Source: Cytophagales bacterium WSM2-2
Lineage (GTDB): Bacteria > Bacteroidota > Bacteroidia > Cytophagales > Cyclobacteriaceae
Direction of reading: 5' to 3'
DNA: 64,000 nt
Assembly: GCA_015472025.1 (NCBI GenBank)
Contig: BNHL01000001.1
Span: forward strand, 4,576,001-4,640,000
The position numbers were made by a program, and so were the translations under genes. How positions within the stretch are numbered: position 1 is the stretch's first letter; each line of letters opens with the position of its first letter. Below, piece by piece: positions 27,126-37,287 of the stretch. The notes beneath the pieces were generated by a model. That model was not told the origin of the DNA, did not search any database, and saw only the letters and a program-made list of their open reading frames with translations.

Positions 27126-29024
27126 ATGACTACTAAAAATATTACTACTAAGATTTCACGGGTAACGGCTGTGCTGGTATTCATGGCCGTGATTCAGTTA
27201 CTGACTGCGTGCTCCAATCTGCTGGACCAGCCATCGACAACTGAAGTGCCTACCAATCAGTTCTGGCATACCGAAACAGATGCTACCATAGCCCTGATGG
27301 GTGCTTATTCAGCCGTTCGTCCATGTTTTGACAGAGATTACTATTTTGATGGTCACGGAGAATTCGTTCTAATGAATTTTAATTCTTTGGCTGCCAGCAA
27401 TCCATACAACGGTTGCACATTTACTACGCCAATCGGTTACGGTGCCAGTTTCGACAATTATTACAAGTACCTCTATGCTGCTGTGATTCGCGCGAACTAT
27501 GTTATTACGAATGTAAATTCGATGCTGCAGAACTCTACATTCTCCGCAAGTTCGACAGCAAATCTTCAATCGATTATAGGTGAAGCAAGCCTTTTGCGTG
27601 CCTTAGTATACTTTCGCCTGATTTCACTGTGGGGAGATGTTCCTTACTTTGAAACTGTACCCTCAGGAATTGGCGAGAACAATGCGATCTATTCCACATT
27701 GCCCCGCACGCCCATCGGTGAAGTAAAAGATAAAATACTTGCCGATTTGACCAATGCGTATAATACACTTCCTATTAAAAAAATAGGCGCAGGCCGTGGC
27801 TCAAAACCGGCAGCGCTGGCATTGAGGGGTAAGGTACAGTTGTTCTGGGCGAGCTGGAATAAGTTTGGCTGGCCTGAACTCAGCACATTTGTTCCTGATC
27901 AGAGTCAGGCAACGGCAGCTTATACAGCAGCAGCGGCAGATTTCGATGCTGTTATTAATAACTTCGGATTAACCCTGTATCAGGGTGGAGCTCCAGGCCA
28001 GATTGATGCACTGGGTGCCGCGAATACATTGCCTAACTATTTCTATCTCTTCCAGCCTGCTGCGAGCAACGACCTGGGTAACACGGAATTTATCATGTCG
28101 TTTAATCATGGAACTACAAACACTGGTCAGGGTGAAGAATTGATGCGCGAATTTGGCACTCGCACAAACCAACAGGGACAGGGAGGAACTAAGCCACGCG
28201 CTGCACTGGCAGACAGGTATCAGTTAATTAGTACCGGTGGTTTTGCCGCTCCACTTGTAAAGGGTAATCCTGCTCCGACATCGGATGCCAATAACACCGT
28301 TATTCCTCCATCAACTGCCAATCATGCGCTTAATCCGCAGAGCTATGCTAACCGCGATTACCGGATGAAGGCTACCATCATGTGGAACTTCGAACAGATT
28401 TTAGGATCGAGTGGTCTTAAATCAACGGGCATGTCGCCTTTCATTTACGGGAACAATGCGCAGTCAATAAAAGTCAATTCACCAACAGCCAATTATGTTA
28501 CCGTTAATGCAGACAACAATAACACCGGATATCTTCCCCGCAAATTCATACGCAACTACATAGGGCAGGATAGGTCCGATGGTGACTTTAGCTGGCCGGT
28601 AATACGTCTTGCTGATGTATACCTCATGTACGCAGAAGCGACCAATGAGTTGAGTGGTCCGCAGGCAGGTGCCATTGCCCTGGTCAATAAAGTTCGTGCT
28701 CGTGGAAATCTTCCAGCGCTGGCCGGAGCAAGTATAGCAGGCTATGCCGGTTTCTTCGCTGCGATTGAGCAGGAGCGCATTGTAGAACTGTGGGCGGAAG
28801 GAATGCGTGCTTTTGACCTGCGCAGATGGAGGGCCTACGAGCGTGCATGGGACCCTACCGGTACCAACAACGGAACTGATACCAGAGACACGAAGAATAA
28901 CATCACGGCAACGTATTTCAGGAACGCTTCACCACTCGACTATCAAAGGTGCTACATCTATAAAATCCCACAGAGTGAGCGCGACAAAAATCCGAACCTT
29001 ACCCAAAATACACCCTGGTTGTAA
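27126..29024 (+). CDS. SusD-like glycan-binding outer-membrane lipoprotein
   Basis: 632 residues from ATG 27126 (TTG 27117 in frame is less likely). Lipoprotein signal with lipobox LTACS, then the SusD/RagB fold: NQFWHTETDATIALMGAYSAVR at the start, the TPR-like helices (LRALVYFRLISLWGDVPYF) and the conserved C-terminal block RLADVYLMYAEATNEL and ERIVELWAEGMRAFDLRRW. It forms the lid over SusC and binds the polysaccharide at the cell surface. At 632 residues it is longer than most SusD proteins (about 500-580), with added loops around 330-480. Confidence 0.96.
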   Translation: MTTKNITTKISRVTAVLVFMAVIQLLTACSNLLDQPSTTEVPTNQFWHTETDATIALMGAYSAVRPCFDRDYYFDGHGEFVLMNFNSLAASNPYNGCTFTTPIGYGASFDNYYKYLYAAVIRANYVITNVNSMLQNSTFSASSTANLQSIIGEASLLRALVYFRLISLWGDVPYFETVPSGIGENNAIYSTLPRTPIGEVKDKILADLTNAYNTLPIKKIGAGRGSKPAALALRGKVQLFWASWNKFGWPELSTFVPDQSQATAAYTAAAADFDAVINNFGLTLYQGGAPGQIDALGAANTLPNYFYLFQPAASNDLGNTEFIMSFNHGTTNTGQGEELMREFGTRTNQQGQGGTKPRAALADRYQLISTGGFAAPLVKGNPAPTSDANNTVIPPSTANHALNPQSYANRDYRMKATIMWNFEQILGSSGLKSTGMSPFIYGNNAQSIKVNSPTANYVTVNADNNNTGYLPRKFIRNYIGQDRSDGDFSWPVIRLADVYLMYAEATNELSGPQAGAIALVNKVRARGNLPALAGASIAGYAGFFAAIEQERIVELWAEGMRAFDLRRWRAYERAWDPTGTNNGTDTRDTKNNITATYFRNASPLDYQRCYIYKIPQSERDKNPNLTQNTPWL

Positions 29025-29053
29025 AATGATTTCAAATGTTTAAGAATAGCTCT

Positions 29054-29515
29054 ATGAAAAAATATACTAACGCTAAAATTGCAACTGCGGTATTGCTTGT
29101 GCTTGCCTGCGCAGTGTGCTGCACGAAGGAGTATCCGATAGACGAAGACGGATTATTGATCACGACCAGAATTTCATGTTATGCCAGTAATTTTGATCTG
29201 TTGGGAACTGACTTTATAAGCGTGGTAACCTCTACGACAGCAATTCCGGCAACGTCAACTACTCCTGCAATTCCTTCCACCCGGAATGTAGTTATTGACA
29301 CCGTAGCGCAAACCATTAATGTGCAAGTGGCTTTAGGCACAGACTTGAAAAACCTGTATCCTCAGTTTACACTCGTAACGGATGCAAAACTCAGTCCTAA
29401 GATCACCGGCAAAGTTGATTTTTCTGATTTAGCGAATCCTAAAAAGTGGACCGTTATTTCTGGTAATCGCCGGGTAAAAAAAGAATACACTGTAACGGTG
29501 ACGGTTCAACAATAA
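29054..29515 (+). CDS. Small surface lipoprotein of the polysaccharide locus (DUF5018-like)
   Basis: 153 residues from ATG 29054 (29036 is an in-frame alternative). Lipoprotein signal LACAVCC. The mature part has one beta-sandwich ending in the pattern WTVISGNRRVKKEYTVTVTV, similar to DUF5018-type domains that occur as modules in SusCD-linked lipoproteins. It includes a Thr/Pro/Ala-rich linker (TTAIPATSTTPAIPSTRN). Its position directly after SusD suggests a surface glycan-binding accessory role. Confidence 0.7.
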   Translation: MKKYTNAKIATAVLLVLACAVCCTKEYPIDEDGLLITTRISCYASNFDLLGTDFISVVTSTTAIPATSTTPAIPSTRNVVIDTVAQTINVQVALGTDLKNLYPQFTLVTDAKLSPKITGKVDFSDLANPKKWTVISGNRRVKKEYTVTVTVQQ

Positions 29516-29534
29516 TCACTAACCTGACTCAACT

Positions 29535-30566
29535 ATGAAATTAAAATATACACATCAGTTAACGGGGTTTCTTTTGCTCGTGATTTTTGCAGTGGCTTGC
29601 GGGGATGATAAATACCAGGTCCCTAAAGCAAAGCGGGAATTTCAGGACGATTGCATTAAACGATCACTGGGACCCAACCTCGTGAACTACAGGCTTGAGT
29701 TTGCTTATGCCATGGCGCTTCCGCAGGATATGGGAGAGATCGTATCTGCCCAGGTGGAAGCTTCTATCCCGGGAGCGGTAGACGCAGTCACACCGACCAA
29801 CGGTACCTTCCTTGAACACCGCGCGTACTCGACCGATGGTGGCGGAAATGATAAACCGGTGCAGATTGCAGATCCGTCTTCAACCGAAGGCGGCCTGACG
29901 AAAGTCACTTTTACTCGTGATACGTTCGCTGTTACGCTGCGCTACTTCTATAAAATTCCGCCCGAAGCAAAAGGTCAAAATGTGAGTTTTACATTTTCAG
30001 CCACAGACAGCAATGGAAAAACGATATCAATGAAAATGGGACCTTATGCAGTTTCTTCCATGGACATGGTGCTTGATAAAGTAGTGACAGATAATACAGC
30101 CATGTACATTTCAATTGCTGATATGGCTGTTTACACAGCAGCACAGGCTGCCGCGATCCCAGACAAAATTGATTTAGTGTATCTATATCGTGCGTTGGTT
30201 CAACCCCCGGCACCTGCCGCTGCGTTAACCTTTAAACACGCATTGGTTGCTCCTGCGACTGATCCGACCTATCTACCTGGCGTAACGCTTCCGGCTGGTG
30301 TAAACAAGAACACAAAGATGATCGAGGTGCTTAGTCTCCGTGATCAACAACTTGCCCGGTTGCAGTATGGTATTTTTATTGATGATCTTGATTTTAAGAA
30401 ATTAGATACTTCCACGGCTTCCAATTTTACTATCAATTTGAAGAATGAATCAGGAGCCTGGATTGAAACAGCAGATGGGCAGTACAGGGCATACATCTAC
30501 ATTAATTCTGTGAATGATGCTTCCAAAACTATGACGATCAGTATGAAAAGGCTGACCATGTTTTAG
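29535..30566 (+). CDS. Surface lipoprotein, DUF4466-like, probable glycan-binding protein
   Basis: 343 residues. Lipoprotein signal LLVIFAVACGDD; mature domain with YQVPKAKREFQDDCIKRSLGP at the start, matching what I know of DUF4466 proteins found after SusCD pairs. Beta-rich throughout and without catalytic motifs. By position and type it should sit on the cell surface and bind the polymer for the SusCD complex. The family assignment is from recall of the N-terminal pattern, so moderate confidence. Confidence 0.7.
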   Translation: MKLKYTHQLTGFLLLVIFAVACGDDKYQVPKAKREFQDDCIKRSLGPNLVNYRLEFAYAMALPQDMGEIVSAQVEASIPGAVDAVTPTNGTFLEHRAYSTDGGGNDKPVQIADPSSTEGGLTKVTFTRDTFAVTLRYFYKIPPEAKGQNVSFTFSATDSNGKTISMKMGPYAVSSMDMVLDKVVTDNTAMYISIADMAVYTAAQAAAIPDKIDLVYLYRALVQPPAPAAALTFKHALVAPATDPTYLPGVTLPAGVNKNTKMIEVLSLRDQQLARLQYGIFIDDLDFKKLDTSTASNFTINLKNESGAWIETADGQYRAYIYINSVNDASKTMTISMKRLTMF

Positions 30567-30585
30567 ACTAAATTCTGTTTTCCTA

Positions 30586-32463
30586 GTGAGAAAGCTTTTA
30601 TTCCTTTTGTTGATTTTTTTTGGAGCGATTTCAATCGCAAGTAATGCGCAGGAGATAACACTGCCCAGGCTGGAAAAATGGCCGGCACATCCGCGCATCC
30701 TTTTACTGAAAGGAGAGGAAAGTGCAATTGAAAAACCCATTCGGGATAATCAGACCTGGAAAAAAATGCATGAAGCAATTCTTCGTGCGAGTGATGCCAT
30801 CATCGGACAACCAGTCCTGGAGCGTAAGCTCATCGGAAGGAGGTTGCTTAGCAAAGGCAGAGAATGCGTTCGGAGAGTATTTTACTTAGCCTATGCCTAT
30901 CGAATGACGGGCGAGAAAAAATATCTGCTCCGGGTAGAAGAAGAAATGCTTGCCATAAGCCAATTCAGCGACTGGAACCCATCGCACTTTCTTGATGTAG
31001 CTGAAATGACGATGGGTTTGTCCATCGGCTACGATTGGTTGTACGACAAACTTTCTTCCGAATCAAAAAACACCATTCGTGAAGCGATACTCAAAAAAGG
31101 ATTGGAGCCGTCATTCAATGAGCAATACAATGGATTTCTCCGGGCAACACACAACTGGAACCAGGTCTGTAATGCCGGAATGACCTATGGAGCGTTGGCA
31201 GTTGCAGAGGATTATCCTGAAATTTCAAAACAGGTTATTGAGCGGGCATTGAAATCGATTTCATTGCCGATGGCTGATTACAAGCCTGATGGTGGTTATC
31301 CGGAGGGATACAGCTACTGGACTTATGGAACATCGTTTAACGTCATGTTCCTGAGCGCTATCGAAAAAGCATTTGGTTCTGATTTCGGATTATTACAAAG
31401 TCCAGGGTTTTTAAATACGGGTTCCTTCCTTGAAAATATGACCGGCCCTACCAATAAGAGTTTTAACTGGAGTGATAGCGGACCGGGTCTAAACCTCAGC
31501 CCTGCGATGTTTTGGTTCGCACAGCGAAATCAGGATCCCTCGCTTTTATGGGCAGAGAAAAAATACCTGGACAAATCAGACTACACATCGCTTACCAATG
31601 AAAGACTGCTTCCAGCCACTCTTATTTGGGGAAAGGATATCCAGTTAAGCCGGATAGATGCTCCAGCACAAAAGGTTTGGGTCAGTCAGGGGCCAAGTCC
31701 GGTTGCCATGATGCGCACCTCCTGGACAAATCCCGATGCGATCTATCTTGGATTTAAAGCCGGTTCTCCTTCAGTGAATCATGCACATATGGACATTGGC
31801 TCTTTCGTTATGGAATGGGGTGGTGTGCGATGGGCCTCCGATTTCGGTTCCCAGGAATATGAATCACTCGAATCAAAAGGCATTCAAGTATTCGGGCGCA
31901 CACAAGATGCGCAGCGATGGACAATTTTTCGAGCGAATAATTTTTCACACAATACATTAACGGTGGATGGCAAATTGCAATTGGTAAAAGGGTATGCAAA
32001 AATCGATCGTTATTCCGACAAACCTGGATTTTATTACGCTATTTCCGACCTGTCCTCAGTGTATGAAAATCAACTGGCAAATGTCAAAAGAGGTGTGGGA
32101 ATTGTTGACAATAGTTATGTAGTTGTGCGGGATGAACTGAAAACACTTGACAAAAATGCAACCATTCGCTGGACCATGTTAACCTCAGCGGATGTTTCGA
32201 TAACAGGGGATAACACTGCAGTATTGAAGAAGGACGGAAAGCAACTTACACTTCAAGTTGAGTCTCCGGCAAAAATTTTTCTAAAAACCTGGAGCACAGA
32301 ACCTACGACAACATACGATGCTCCTAACCCCGGAACGGTGTTCGTAGGTTTTGAGGTAGTCGTCCCCGCAAATCAAACGGAAACATTTGCCGTCAAACTG
32401 ATACCGCAGGATGTGCATCAAAAAACAAGAACAGAAATCGGGTCTTTACAACAATGGAAATAA
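30586..32463 (+). CDS. Heparinase II/III-type polysaccharide lyase
   Basis: 625 residues, GTG start with a signal peptide (ISIASNAQE). An N-terminal (alpha/alpha)-toroid (about 30-370) carries HNWNQVCNAGMTYGAL and PEGYSYWTYGTSFNVMFL, the Asn/His and Tyr segments of the lyase active site; the C-terminal beta-sandwich domain has NHAHMDIGSFVMEWGG, the Heparinase_II_III motif with the zinc/catalytic His. Such enzymes cleave uronate-containing glycans by beta-elimination and leave an unsaturated uronate. The GH88 encoded next would remove that residue. The exact PL family (15, 17, 21, 37 or other) cannot be fixed by eye. Confidence 0.88.
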   Translation: MRKLLFLLLIFFGAISIASNAQEITLPRLEKWPAHPRILLLKGEESAIEKPIRDNQTWKKMHEAILRASDAIIGQPVLERKLIGRRLLSKGRECVRRVFYLAYAYRMTGEKKYLLRVEEEMLAISQFSDWNPSHFLDVAEMTMGLSIGYDWLYDKLSSESKNTIREAILKKGLEPSFNEQYNGFLRATHNWNQVCNAGMTYGALAVAEDYPEISKQVIERALKSISLPMADYKPDGGYPEGYSYWTYGTSFNVMFLSAIEKAFGSDFGLLQSPGFLNTGSFLENMTGPTNKSFNWSDSGPGLNLSPAMFWFAQRNQDPSLLWAEKKYLDKSDYTSLTNERLLPATLIWGKDIQLSRIDAPAQKVWVSQGPSPVAMMRTSWTNPDAIYLGFKAGSPSVNHAHMDIGSFVMEWGGVRWASDFGSQEYESLESKGIQVFGRTQDAQRWTIFRANNFSHNTLTVDGKLQLVKGYAKIDRYSDKPGFYYAISDLSSVYENQLANVKRGVGIVDNSYVVVRDELKTLDKNATIRWTMLTSADVSITGDNTAVLKKDGKQLTLQVESPAKIFLKTWSTEPTTTYDAPNPGTVFVGFEVVVPANQTETFAVKLIPQDVHQKTRTEIGSLQQWK

Positions 32464-32473
32464 GCGTTGAATT

Positions 32474-33649
32474 ATGAATCGTAAACTTCTACTAATATCG
32501 TGCTGCTCTGTCATACTCCTGGCATTCATCGCCAAAGCAAAGTTGGACACGGCTAAAAACTTCAAGGTGATCGAAGGTCACTTGTGGAACAGCGCCTCAT
32601 CGCTCACAGATACACTACGTTTTCCACGCACCACAGCACCGGATGGAAAGCTGAAAGCCGTGCCTTCAAACGACTGGACCAGTGCATTCTATTCCGGAAA
32701 CCTTTGGTACATGTACGATCTTACCAAAGATAAAAAATGGGAAAAGGCAGCCAGGCGCTGGACAGCAGGCCTGGAAAAAGAAAAATACAATACCCATACA
32801 CACGATCTTGGATTCATGCTTTATTGTTCGTTTGGAAACGGTTTGCGCCTGACAAATGATCCAGCGTATAAAGCGATCTTGGTGCAGGGTGCAAAATCGT
32901 TATGTACTCGTTTCAATAAGAAAGCCGGTGTCATCAAATCGTGGGATCATGGCAAGTGGCAGTTCCCGGTGATCATTGACAACATGATGAATCTTGAATT
33001 TTTATTCTGGGCCACCAAAGTTACGGGCGACTCAAGTTTTTACAAGATTGCAGTGACTCACGCCAACACTACATTGAAAAATCATTTTCGTGCTGACAAT
33101 AGCAGTTACCATGTACTCGACTATGACACACTTACAGGAAACGTAATTGCCAAAGTAACGGCACAAGGCTATGCGAACGAATCGGCCTGGGCGCGTGGAC
33201 AAGCGTGGGGGCTTTATGGATACACAGTCACTTACCGGGAAACAAAAGATAAGCAGTACCTCGATCAGGCTGTGAAGATTGCGGAATTCTTTTTGAACCA
33301 TCCCAATCTTCCTAAAGACAAAGTGCCTTACTGGGATTTTAACGCTCCTAATATTCCGAACGAAGAACGCGATGCGTCAGCTGCAGCCATCGCTGCCTCT
33401 GGTCTGCTGGAGCTAAGCGCATATGTAAAGAATGGAAGCAAGTATGTGAAAGCTGCTGAGGAGATACTTACCAGTCTAAGCACTCCGGCATACCAGGCTG
33501 AAGTTGGTACAAATAATAATTTTATCCTGAAACACAGTGTGGGACATAAACCTGCCAAGTCGGAAATAGATGTGCCTATCATTTATGCGGATTATTATTA
33601 TATCGAAGGCCTTCTCCGGTATGACCGCATGATGAACAAAAAGAAATAG
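32474..33649 (+). CDS. GH88 unsaturated glucuronyl hydrolase
   Basis: 391 residues, signal peptide (1-22), then a single (alpha/alpha)6 barrel. D111 in THDLGFM and D169 in IIDNMMN correspond by position and context to the two catalytic Asp of Bacillus UGL. Other family blocks are ESAWARGQAWGLYGY and PYWDFNAPN...ERDASAAAIAASGLLEL. It hydrates the 4,5-unsaturated uronic acid left by lyases, releasing it as a keto-uronate. It is exported, probably periplasmic, and follows the lyase by 10 bases. Confidence 0.95.
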   Translation: MNRKLLLISCCSVILLAFIAKAKLDTAKNFKVIEGHLWNSASSLTDTLRFPRTTAPDGKLKAVPSNDWTSAFYSGNLWYMYDLTKDKKWEKAARRWTAGLEKEKYNTHTHDLGFMLYCSFGNGLRLTNDPAYKAILVQGAKSLCTRFNKKAGVIKSWDHGKWQFPVIIDNMMNLEFLFWATKVTGDSSFYKIAVTHANTTLKNHFRADNSSYHVLDYDTLTGNVIAKVTAQGYANESAWARGQAWGLYGYTVTYRETKDKQYLDQAVKIAEFFLNHPNLPKDKVPYWDFNAPNIPNEERDASAAAIAASGLLELSAYVKNGSKYVKAAEEILTSLSTPAYQAEVGTNNNFILKHSVGHKPAKSEIDVPIIYADYYYIEGLLRYDRMMNKKK

Positions 33650-33673
33650 ATGAGTAGGTGTTTAGATTAGGTT

Positions 33674-33700
33674 TGGCGACTGGCTTTTGGCTGGTCGCCA
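33674..33700 (+). other. Stem-loop between GH88 and DUF4861 genes
   Basis: TGGCGAC at 33674-33680 pairs with GTCGCCA at 33694-33700, followed by TTTGTTACTTT. It could attenuate or stabilise the long operon transcript at this 78-base gap, the largest within the run. Confidence 0.4.
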
Positions 33701-33727
33701 TTTGTTACTTTCAGACGGTTCTAAAAA

Positions 33728-34909
33728 TTGAAACAGATGAAACAGGTATTGTCAGTGCTCAGTATTTTTCTGGTCTCGTTCTCCCCGGTGAAAACGAAAA
33801 AAGAAGTGTGTGTTAAAAACACGTTGGCGATTGTCCGTCACGAAGTAGTATCCATTTCCAAAAACATACTGACTGAATTGAAGGATGGAAATGCTGAGAA
33901 GACCTGGGTTGTAAAAGAAAAAAAGAGCGGCACAGTGGTACTCAGTCAGGGTATCGATCATGACGGTGACGCACTTGTCGATGAACTGATTTTTGAAGTG
34001 ACACTAGGGCCTAATGAAGTAAAAGAATTTGTAGTTTCTCTGGGAGATGAAACAAAGTCAAGCCCTTCTGCGCTAAGTACGCATTCACGCCTGGTACCGG
34101 AGCGCATCGATGATTATGCATGGGAAAATGATCTTGTTGCTTTTCGAACGTATGGTCCCGAAGCACAACGCCTTGTTGATGAAAAGCAAAAAGGAGGGAC
34201 GCTATCCAGCGGATTGGATTGCTGGCTTAAGCGGGTAAATTATCCGGTGATCGACAAGTGGTATAAAAAGTATGTTGACGGAGGCACGTATCATAAAGAC
34301 GATGGAGAAGGTTATGATCCCTATCACGTTGGTGCCAGCAGGGGATGTGGCGGTATTGGGGTGTGGAAGAATGATTCTCTCTATGTTTCAAAAAACTTTG
34401 TGTCGTCCCGAAGGATTGCTGAAGGGCCTCTTAGAAATATTTTCGAGCTCACGTATGCTCCATGGCAGGCAGATGGATCTGTTGTACAAGAAACAAAACG
34501 GATCACCATTGACCTTGGTGAGCAATTATATAAGGTTGAAGAAATATTCTCGTCCGATAAGAGATTACCGAACATAACCATCGGGGTTACGCTTCATGAA
34601 AAAGCAGGCAAGGTCACAGTGGACGAACGACAAGGATTATTTTCATATTGGGAGTCTCTTGATGATTCAGAATTGGGAACGGCAGTGATAATAAATCCGG
34701 CAGATGTAATTTCACATTCCGATTTTCGAACGAAAAAAAAGGATTTGAGCCAGCTTTACATCATTGCAAAACCTCAAAGCGGTCTTACTTACTACACGGG
34801 CTATGCCTGGAAAAAAGCCGGAGCTATTACCTCATCCGAAGAATGGGTTAATTACCTCTCCACATTTTCAAAAAGACTGAACACTCCTCTAACCGTGACT
34901 TTCAAATGA
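33728..34909 (+). CDS. DUF4861 protein
   Basis: 393 residues with a signal peptide (VLSIFLVSFSP). The whole protein matches the DUF4861 pattern: DHDGDALVDELIFEV near the start of the beta-sandwich, RIDDYAWENDLVAFRTYGPE, GEGYDPYHVGASRGCGGIGVW (His/Asp-rich, a plausible active site) and a C-terminal half with YYTGYAWKKAGA. The family recurs in loci for uronate-containing polymers; I know of no firmly established activity. Its stop overlaps the next lyase start (ATGA), which suggests a functional link with that enzyme. Confidence 0.85.
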   Translation: MKQMKQVLSVLSIFLVSFSPVKTKKEVCVKNTLAIVRHEVVSISKNILTELKDGNAEKTWVVKEKKSGTVVLSQGIDHDGDALVDELIFEVTLGPNEVKEFVVSLGDETKSSPSALSTHSRLVPERIDDYAWENDLVAFRTYGPEAQRLVDEKQKGGTLSSGLDCWLKRVNYPVIDKWYKKYVDGGTYHKDDGEGYDPYHVGASRGCGGIGVWKNDSLYVSKNFVSSRRIAEGPLRNIFELTYAPWQADGSVVQETKRITIDLGEQLYKVEEIFSSDKRLPNITIGVTLHEKAGKVTVDERQGLFSYWESLDDSELGTAVIINPADVISHSDFRTKKKDLSQLYIIAKPQSGLTYYTGYAWKKAGAITSSEEWVNYLSTFSKRLNTPLTVTFK

Positions 34910-36072
34910 GAATTAACTATCTGCTCAGTGTCCTTCTGGTAATTAGTATTGTACAGCAGTTGTCAGCGCAGGACTATCGAAGTAAAGCTACCGAAGTTCT
35001 GCGCAAGCAAGTTCTTAGTGAAGCAGAATGGGCGTTGAAACAACAACCGGTTACAATTACTGCGAGTTCATCCCCGAGAAGCGCTGGGACCAAAAATGAT
35101 TTTTTCTCGGAGGCGGACTATTTTTGGCCCGATTCATTAAATCCCCAAGGCCCGTATGTGAACCGCGATGGTATGACTAACCCGGGGATCTTCACCGACC
35201 ATCGGTTCGCGATGATTCGTTTCAGCAGGATCATAGGATCACTTGCATCGGCTTATGTTCTCACCGGAAAAGAAATCTATGTAAAGCACGCGATGATCCA
35301 TTTGAAAGCGTGGTTTATAAACGCAGATACACGCATGAATCCAAACATGGAATTTGCTCAGGCAATCAAGGGACGTGTTACCGGCAGGGGCTTTGAAATC
35401 ATTGATACAATCCACCTCATGGAAGTAGCCCAGGGTGTTAAGAGGATGGCAAATGCAAATGGGTCAGATGCTTCTGTGATTGAGGGCACCAAAAAATGGT
35501 TTGCAGATTATCTCATATGGCTCACCTCTCATCAATACGGCAAAGATGAAATGAACACGAAGAATAACCACAGCACGTGCTGGGTTATGCAGGTGGCGAG
35601 CTATGCCACACTTACCGGCAATCAGGAACTGCTTAACTTTTGCCGTGATCGTTACAAAACAGTTTTGCTTCCCAACCAGATGGGAGAGGACGGAAGTTTT
35701 CCATTGGAGATCAAAAGAACAAAACCGTATGGCTATTCTATTTTCAACCTGGATGCGATGGTTATGGTGTGCCATATTTTATCAGATGCAAAAAATGACT
35801 TATGGAATTTTCAGACGGCTGATGGTAAATCAGTTCGAAAGGGATTAGATTTTTTATATCCGTTCATTCGAGATAAGTCGTCCTGGCCGCATCAGAAGGA
35901 TGTAATGTATTGGGAGAACTGGCCTGTAGCACAACCATGTTTGCTATTCGGAGCCCAGGCGTTCGGTAACGAAGAATGGTTCTCAACCTGGAAAAACCTG
36001 GATCATAAACCCGAAGTGGTTGAGGTTGTTCGCAATCTCCCGATACGAAATCCAATTATCTGGTTTTACTGA
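34906..36072 (+). CDS. Alginate-lyase-superfamily polysaccharide lyase (PL5/PL38-like)
   Basis: 388 residues, signal peptide cleaved near LSAQD. The (alpha/alpha) toroid of PF05426 is recognised from EADYFWPDSLNPQGPYVNRDG, NPNMEFAQAIKGRVTGRGFEI and the catalytic pair NNH (N221-H222) in MNTKNNHSTCW, followed by RTKPYGYSIFNLDA with Y275/Y277. Enzymes of this type cut mannuronate or glucuronate polymers by beta-elimination. With UxuA and GH88 in the same operon a glucuronan-type substrate is more likely than alginate, because alginate loci normally lack mannonate dehydratase. It is exported and translationally coupled to DUF4861. Confidence 0.88.
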   Translation: MRINYLLSVLLVISIVQQLSAQDYRSKATEVLRKQVLSEAEWALKQQPVTITASSSPRSAGTKNDFFSEADYFWPDSLNPQGPYVNRDGMTNPGIFTDHRFAMIRFSRIIGSLASAYVLTGKEIYVKHAMIHLKAWFINADTRMNPNMEFAQAIKGRVTGRGFEIIDTIHLMEVAQGVKRMANANGSDASVIEGTKKWFADYLIWLTSHQYGKDEMNTKNNHSTCWVMQVASYATLTGNQELLNFCRDRYKTVLLPNQMGEDGSFPLEIKRTKPYGYSIFNLDAMVMVCHILSDAKNDLWNFQTADGKSVRKGLDFLYPFIRDKSSWPHQKDVMYWENWPVAQPCLLFGAQAFGNEEWFSTWKNLDHKPEVVEVVRNLPIRNPIIWFY

Positions 36073-36101
36073 ATCCGAACTCGCAAACTCTACTTATTTA
36101 A

Positions 36102-37286
36102 GTGAAACATTTAGAACAAACGTGGCGGTGGTTTGGGCCAAAAGATCCGGTGAGTCTTCAAGACACGAGGCAAGCTGGCGCAACAGGCGTGGTAAGTGCA
36201 CTGCATCATGTTCCGAATGGTGCCGTCTGGACAGTCGAAGAGATCATGATCAGGCGAAATGAAATCGAGAAGGCCGGGCTAACCTGGTCAGTTGTAGAGA
36301 GCATTCCCATTCACGAAGATATCAAGAAGCAGAAACCGGGTTTTGAAAAGTATATCGAGAATTACAAACAGAGTATTGTCAATCTTGCGCAATGCGGTGT
36401 TCAAACAGTATGTTACAATTTCATGCCAGTACTGGACTGGACCCGCACGGATCTTGGTTACGTAATGGAAGACGGGGCGCGCGCGCTTCGTTTTGATGCG
36501 ATTGCTTTCGCGGCATTTGACTTGTTTGTATTGCAAAGGAAGAGTGCAATTAATGACTATTCACCGAAACGGTTAGAACAGGCAAAGACTTATTTTGAAA
36601 AATTAACAGCGGAATCAATTCATAAGCTTCAGAAAAATATCCTTGCCGGACTACCCGGCGCAGAAGAGGGATATACACTCGAAGAGTTTCAGAAAGCCCT
36701 TGACGAGTACGAAGGTATTAATGATCAACGATTGCGTTCCAACTTGTATCATTTTGTAAGAGAAGTGGCCCCTGTTGCGGAACGTGAAGGCGTGCATCTT
36801 GCAATACATCCTGATGATCCTCCCTATTCTATATTCGGATTGCCACGTGTGCTTAGCACGGAATCAGATGCAAGACAATTGTTGGACGCTTATTCGTCTC
36901 CGAATAACGGTTTGTGTTTTTGTACGGGGTCGTTTGGCGTGCGTGCTGACAATGACCTTGTTGGAATGGTGAAGCGCTGGGGTAATCGCATTAACTTCGT
37001 TCATCTCCGCAGTACAAAGCGTGATGAAGAGGGAAATTTCTTTGAGGCGGATCACCTCGCTGGCGATGTAGACATGCCTGGGGTCATGCTAGAGTTGATT
37101 CGAGAACAACAAAAGCGAAAAAGATCAATTCCATTCCGCCCAGATCACGGGCACCAGATGCTGGACGATCTGAATAAAAAAACGAATCCCGGGTACTCCG
37201 CCATTGGCCGGCTCCGTGGCCTGGCAGAGCTGAGAGGACTTGAAACAGGGATTCAATTCATGATGAACAATAAAATGCTTTTATAA
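36102..37286 (+). CDS. uxuA: Mannonate dehydratase
   Basis: 394 residues, the same length as Escherichia coli UxuA, similar over the whole chain. TIM-barrel family signatures include [20 protein letters not shown] at the start, [58 protein letters not shown] and [10 protein letters not shown], which carry the His/Cys/Asp metal ligands. It dehydrates D-mannonate to 2-keto-3-deoxygluconate in the cytoplasm and needs Mn2+ or Fe2+. Its presence in the operon shows that glucuronate-derived mannonate is an intermediate. The uronate isomerase UxaC is not in the window. Confidence 0.97.
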   Translation: MKHLEQTWRWFGPKDPVSLQDTRQAGATGVVSALHHVPNGAVWTVEEIMIRRNEIEKAGLTWSVVESIPIHEDIKKQKPGFEKYIENYKQSIVNLAQCGVQTVCYNFMPVLDWTRTDLGYVMEDGARALRFDAIAFAAFDLFVLQRKSAINDYSPKRLEQAKTYFEKLTAESIHKLQKNILAGLPGAEEGYTLEEFQKALDEYEGINDQRLRSNLYHFVREVAPVAEREGVHLAIHPDDPPYSIFGLPRVLSTESDARQLLDAYSSPNNGLCFCTGSFGVRADNDLVGMVKRWGNRINFVHLRSTKRDEEGNFFEADHLAGDVDMPGVMLELIREQQKRKRSIPFRPDHGHQMLDDLNKKTNPGYSAIGRLRGLAELRGLETGIQFMMNNKMLL

Positions 37287-37287
37287 C

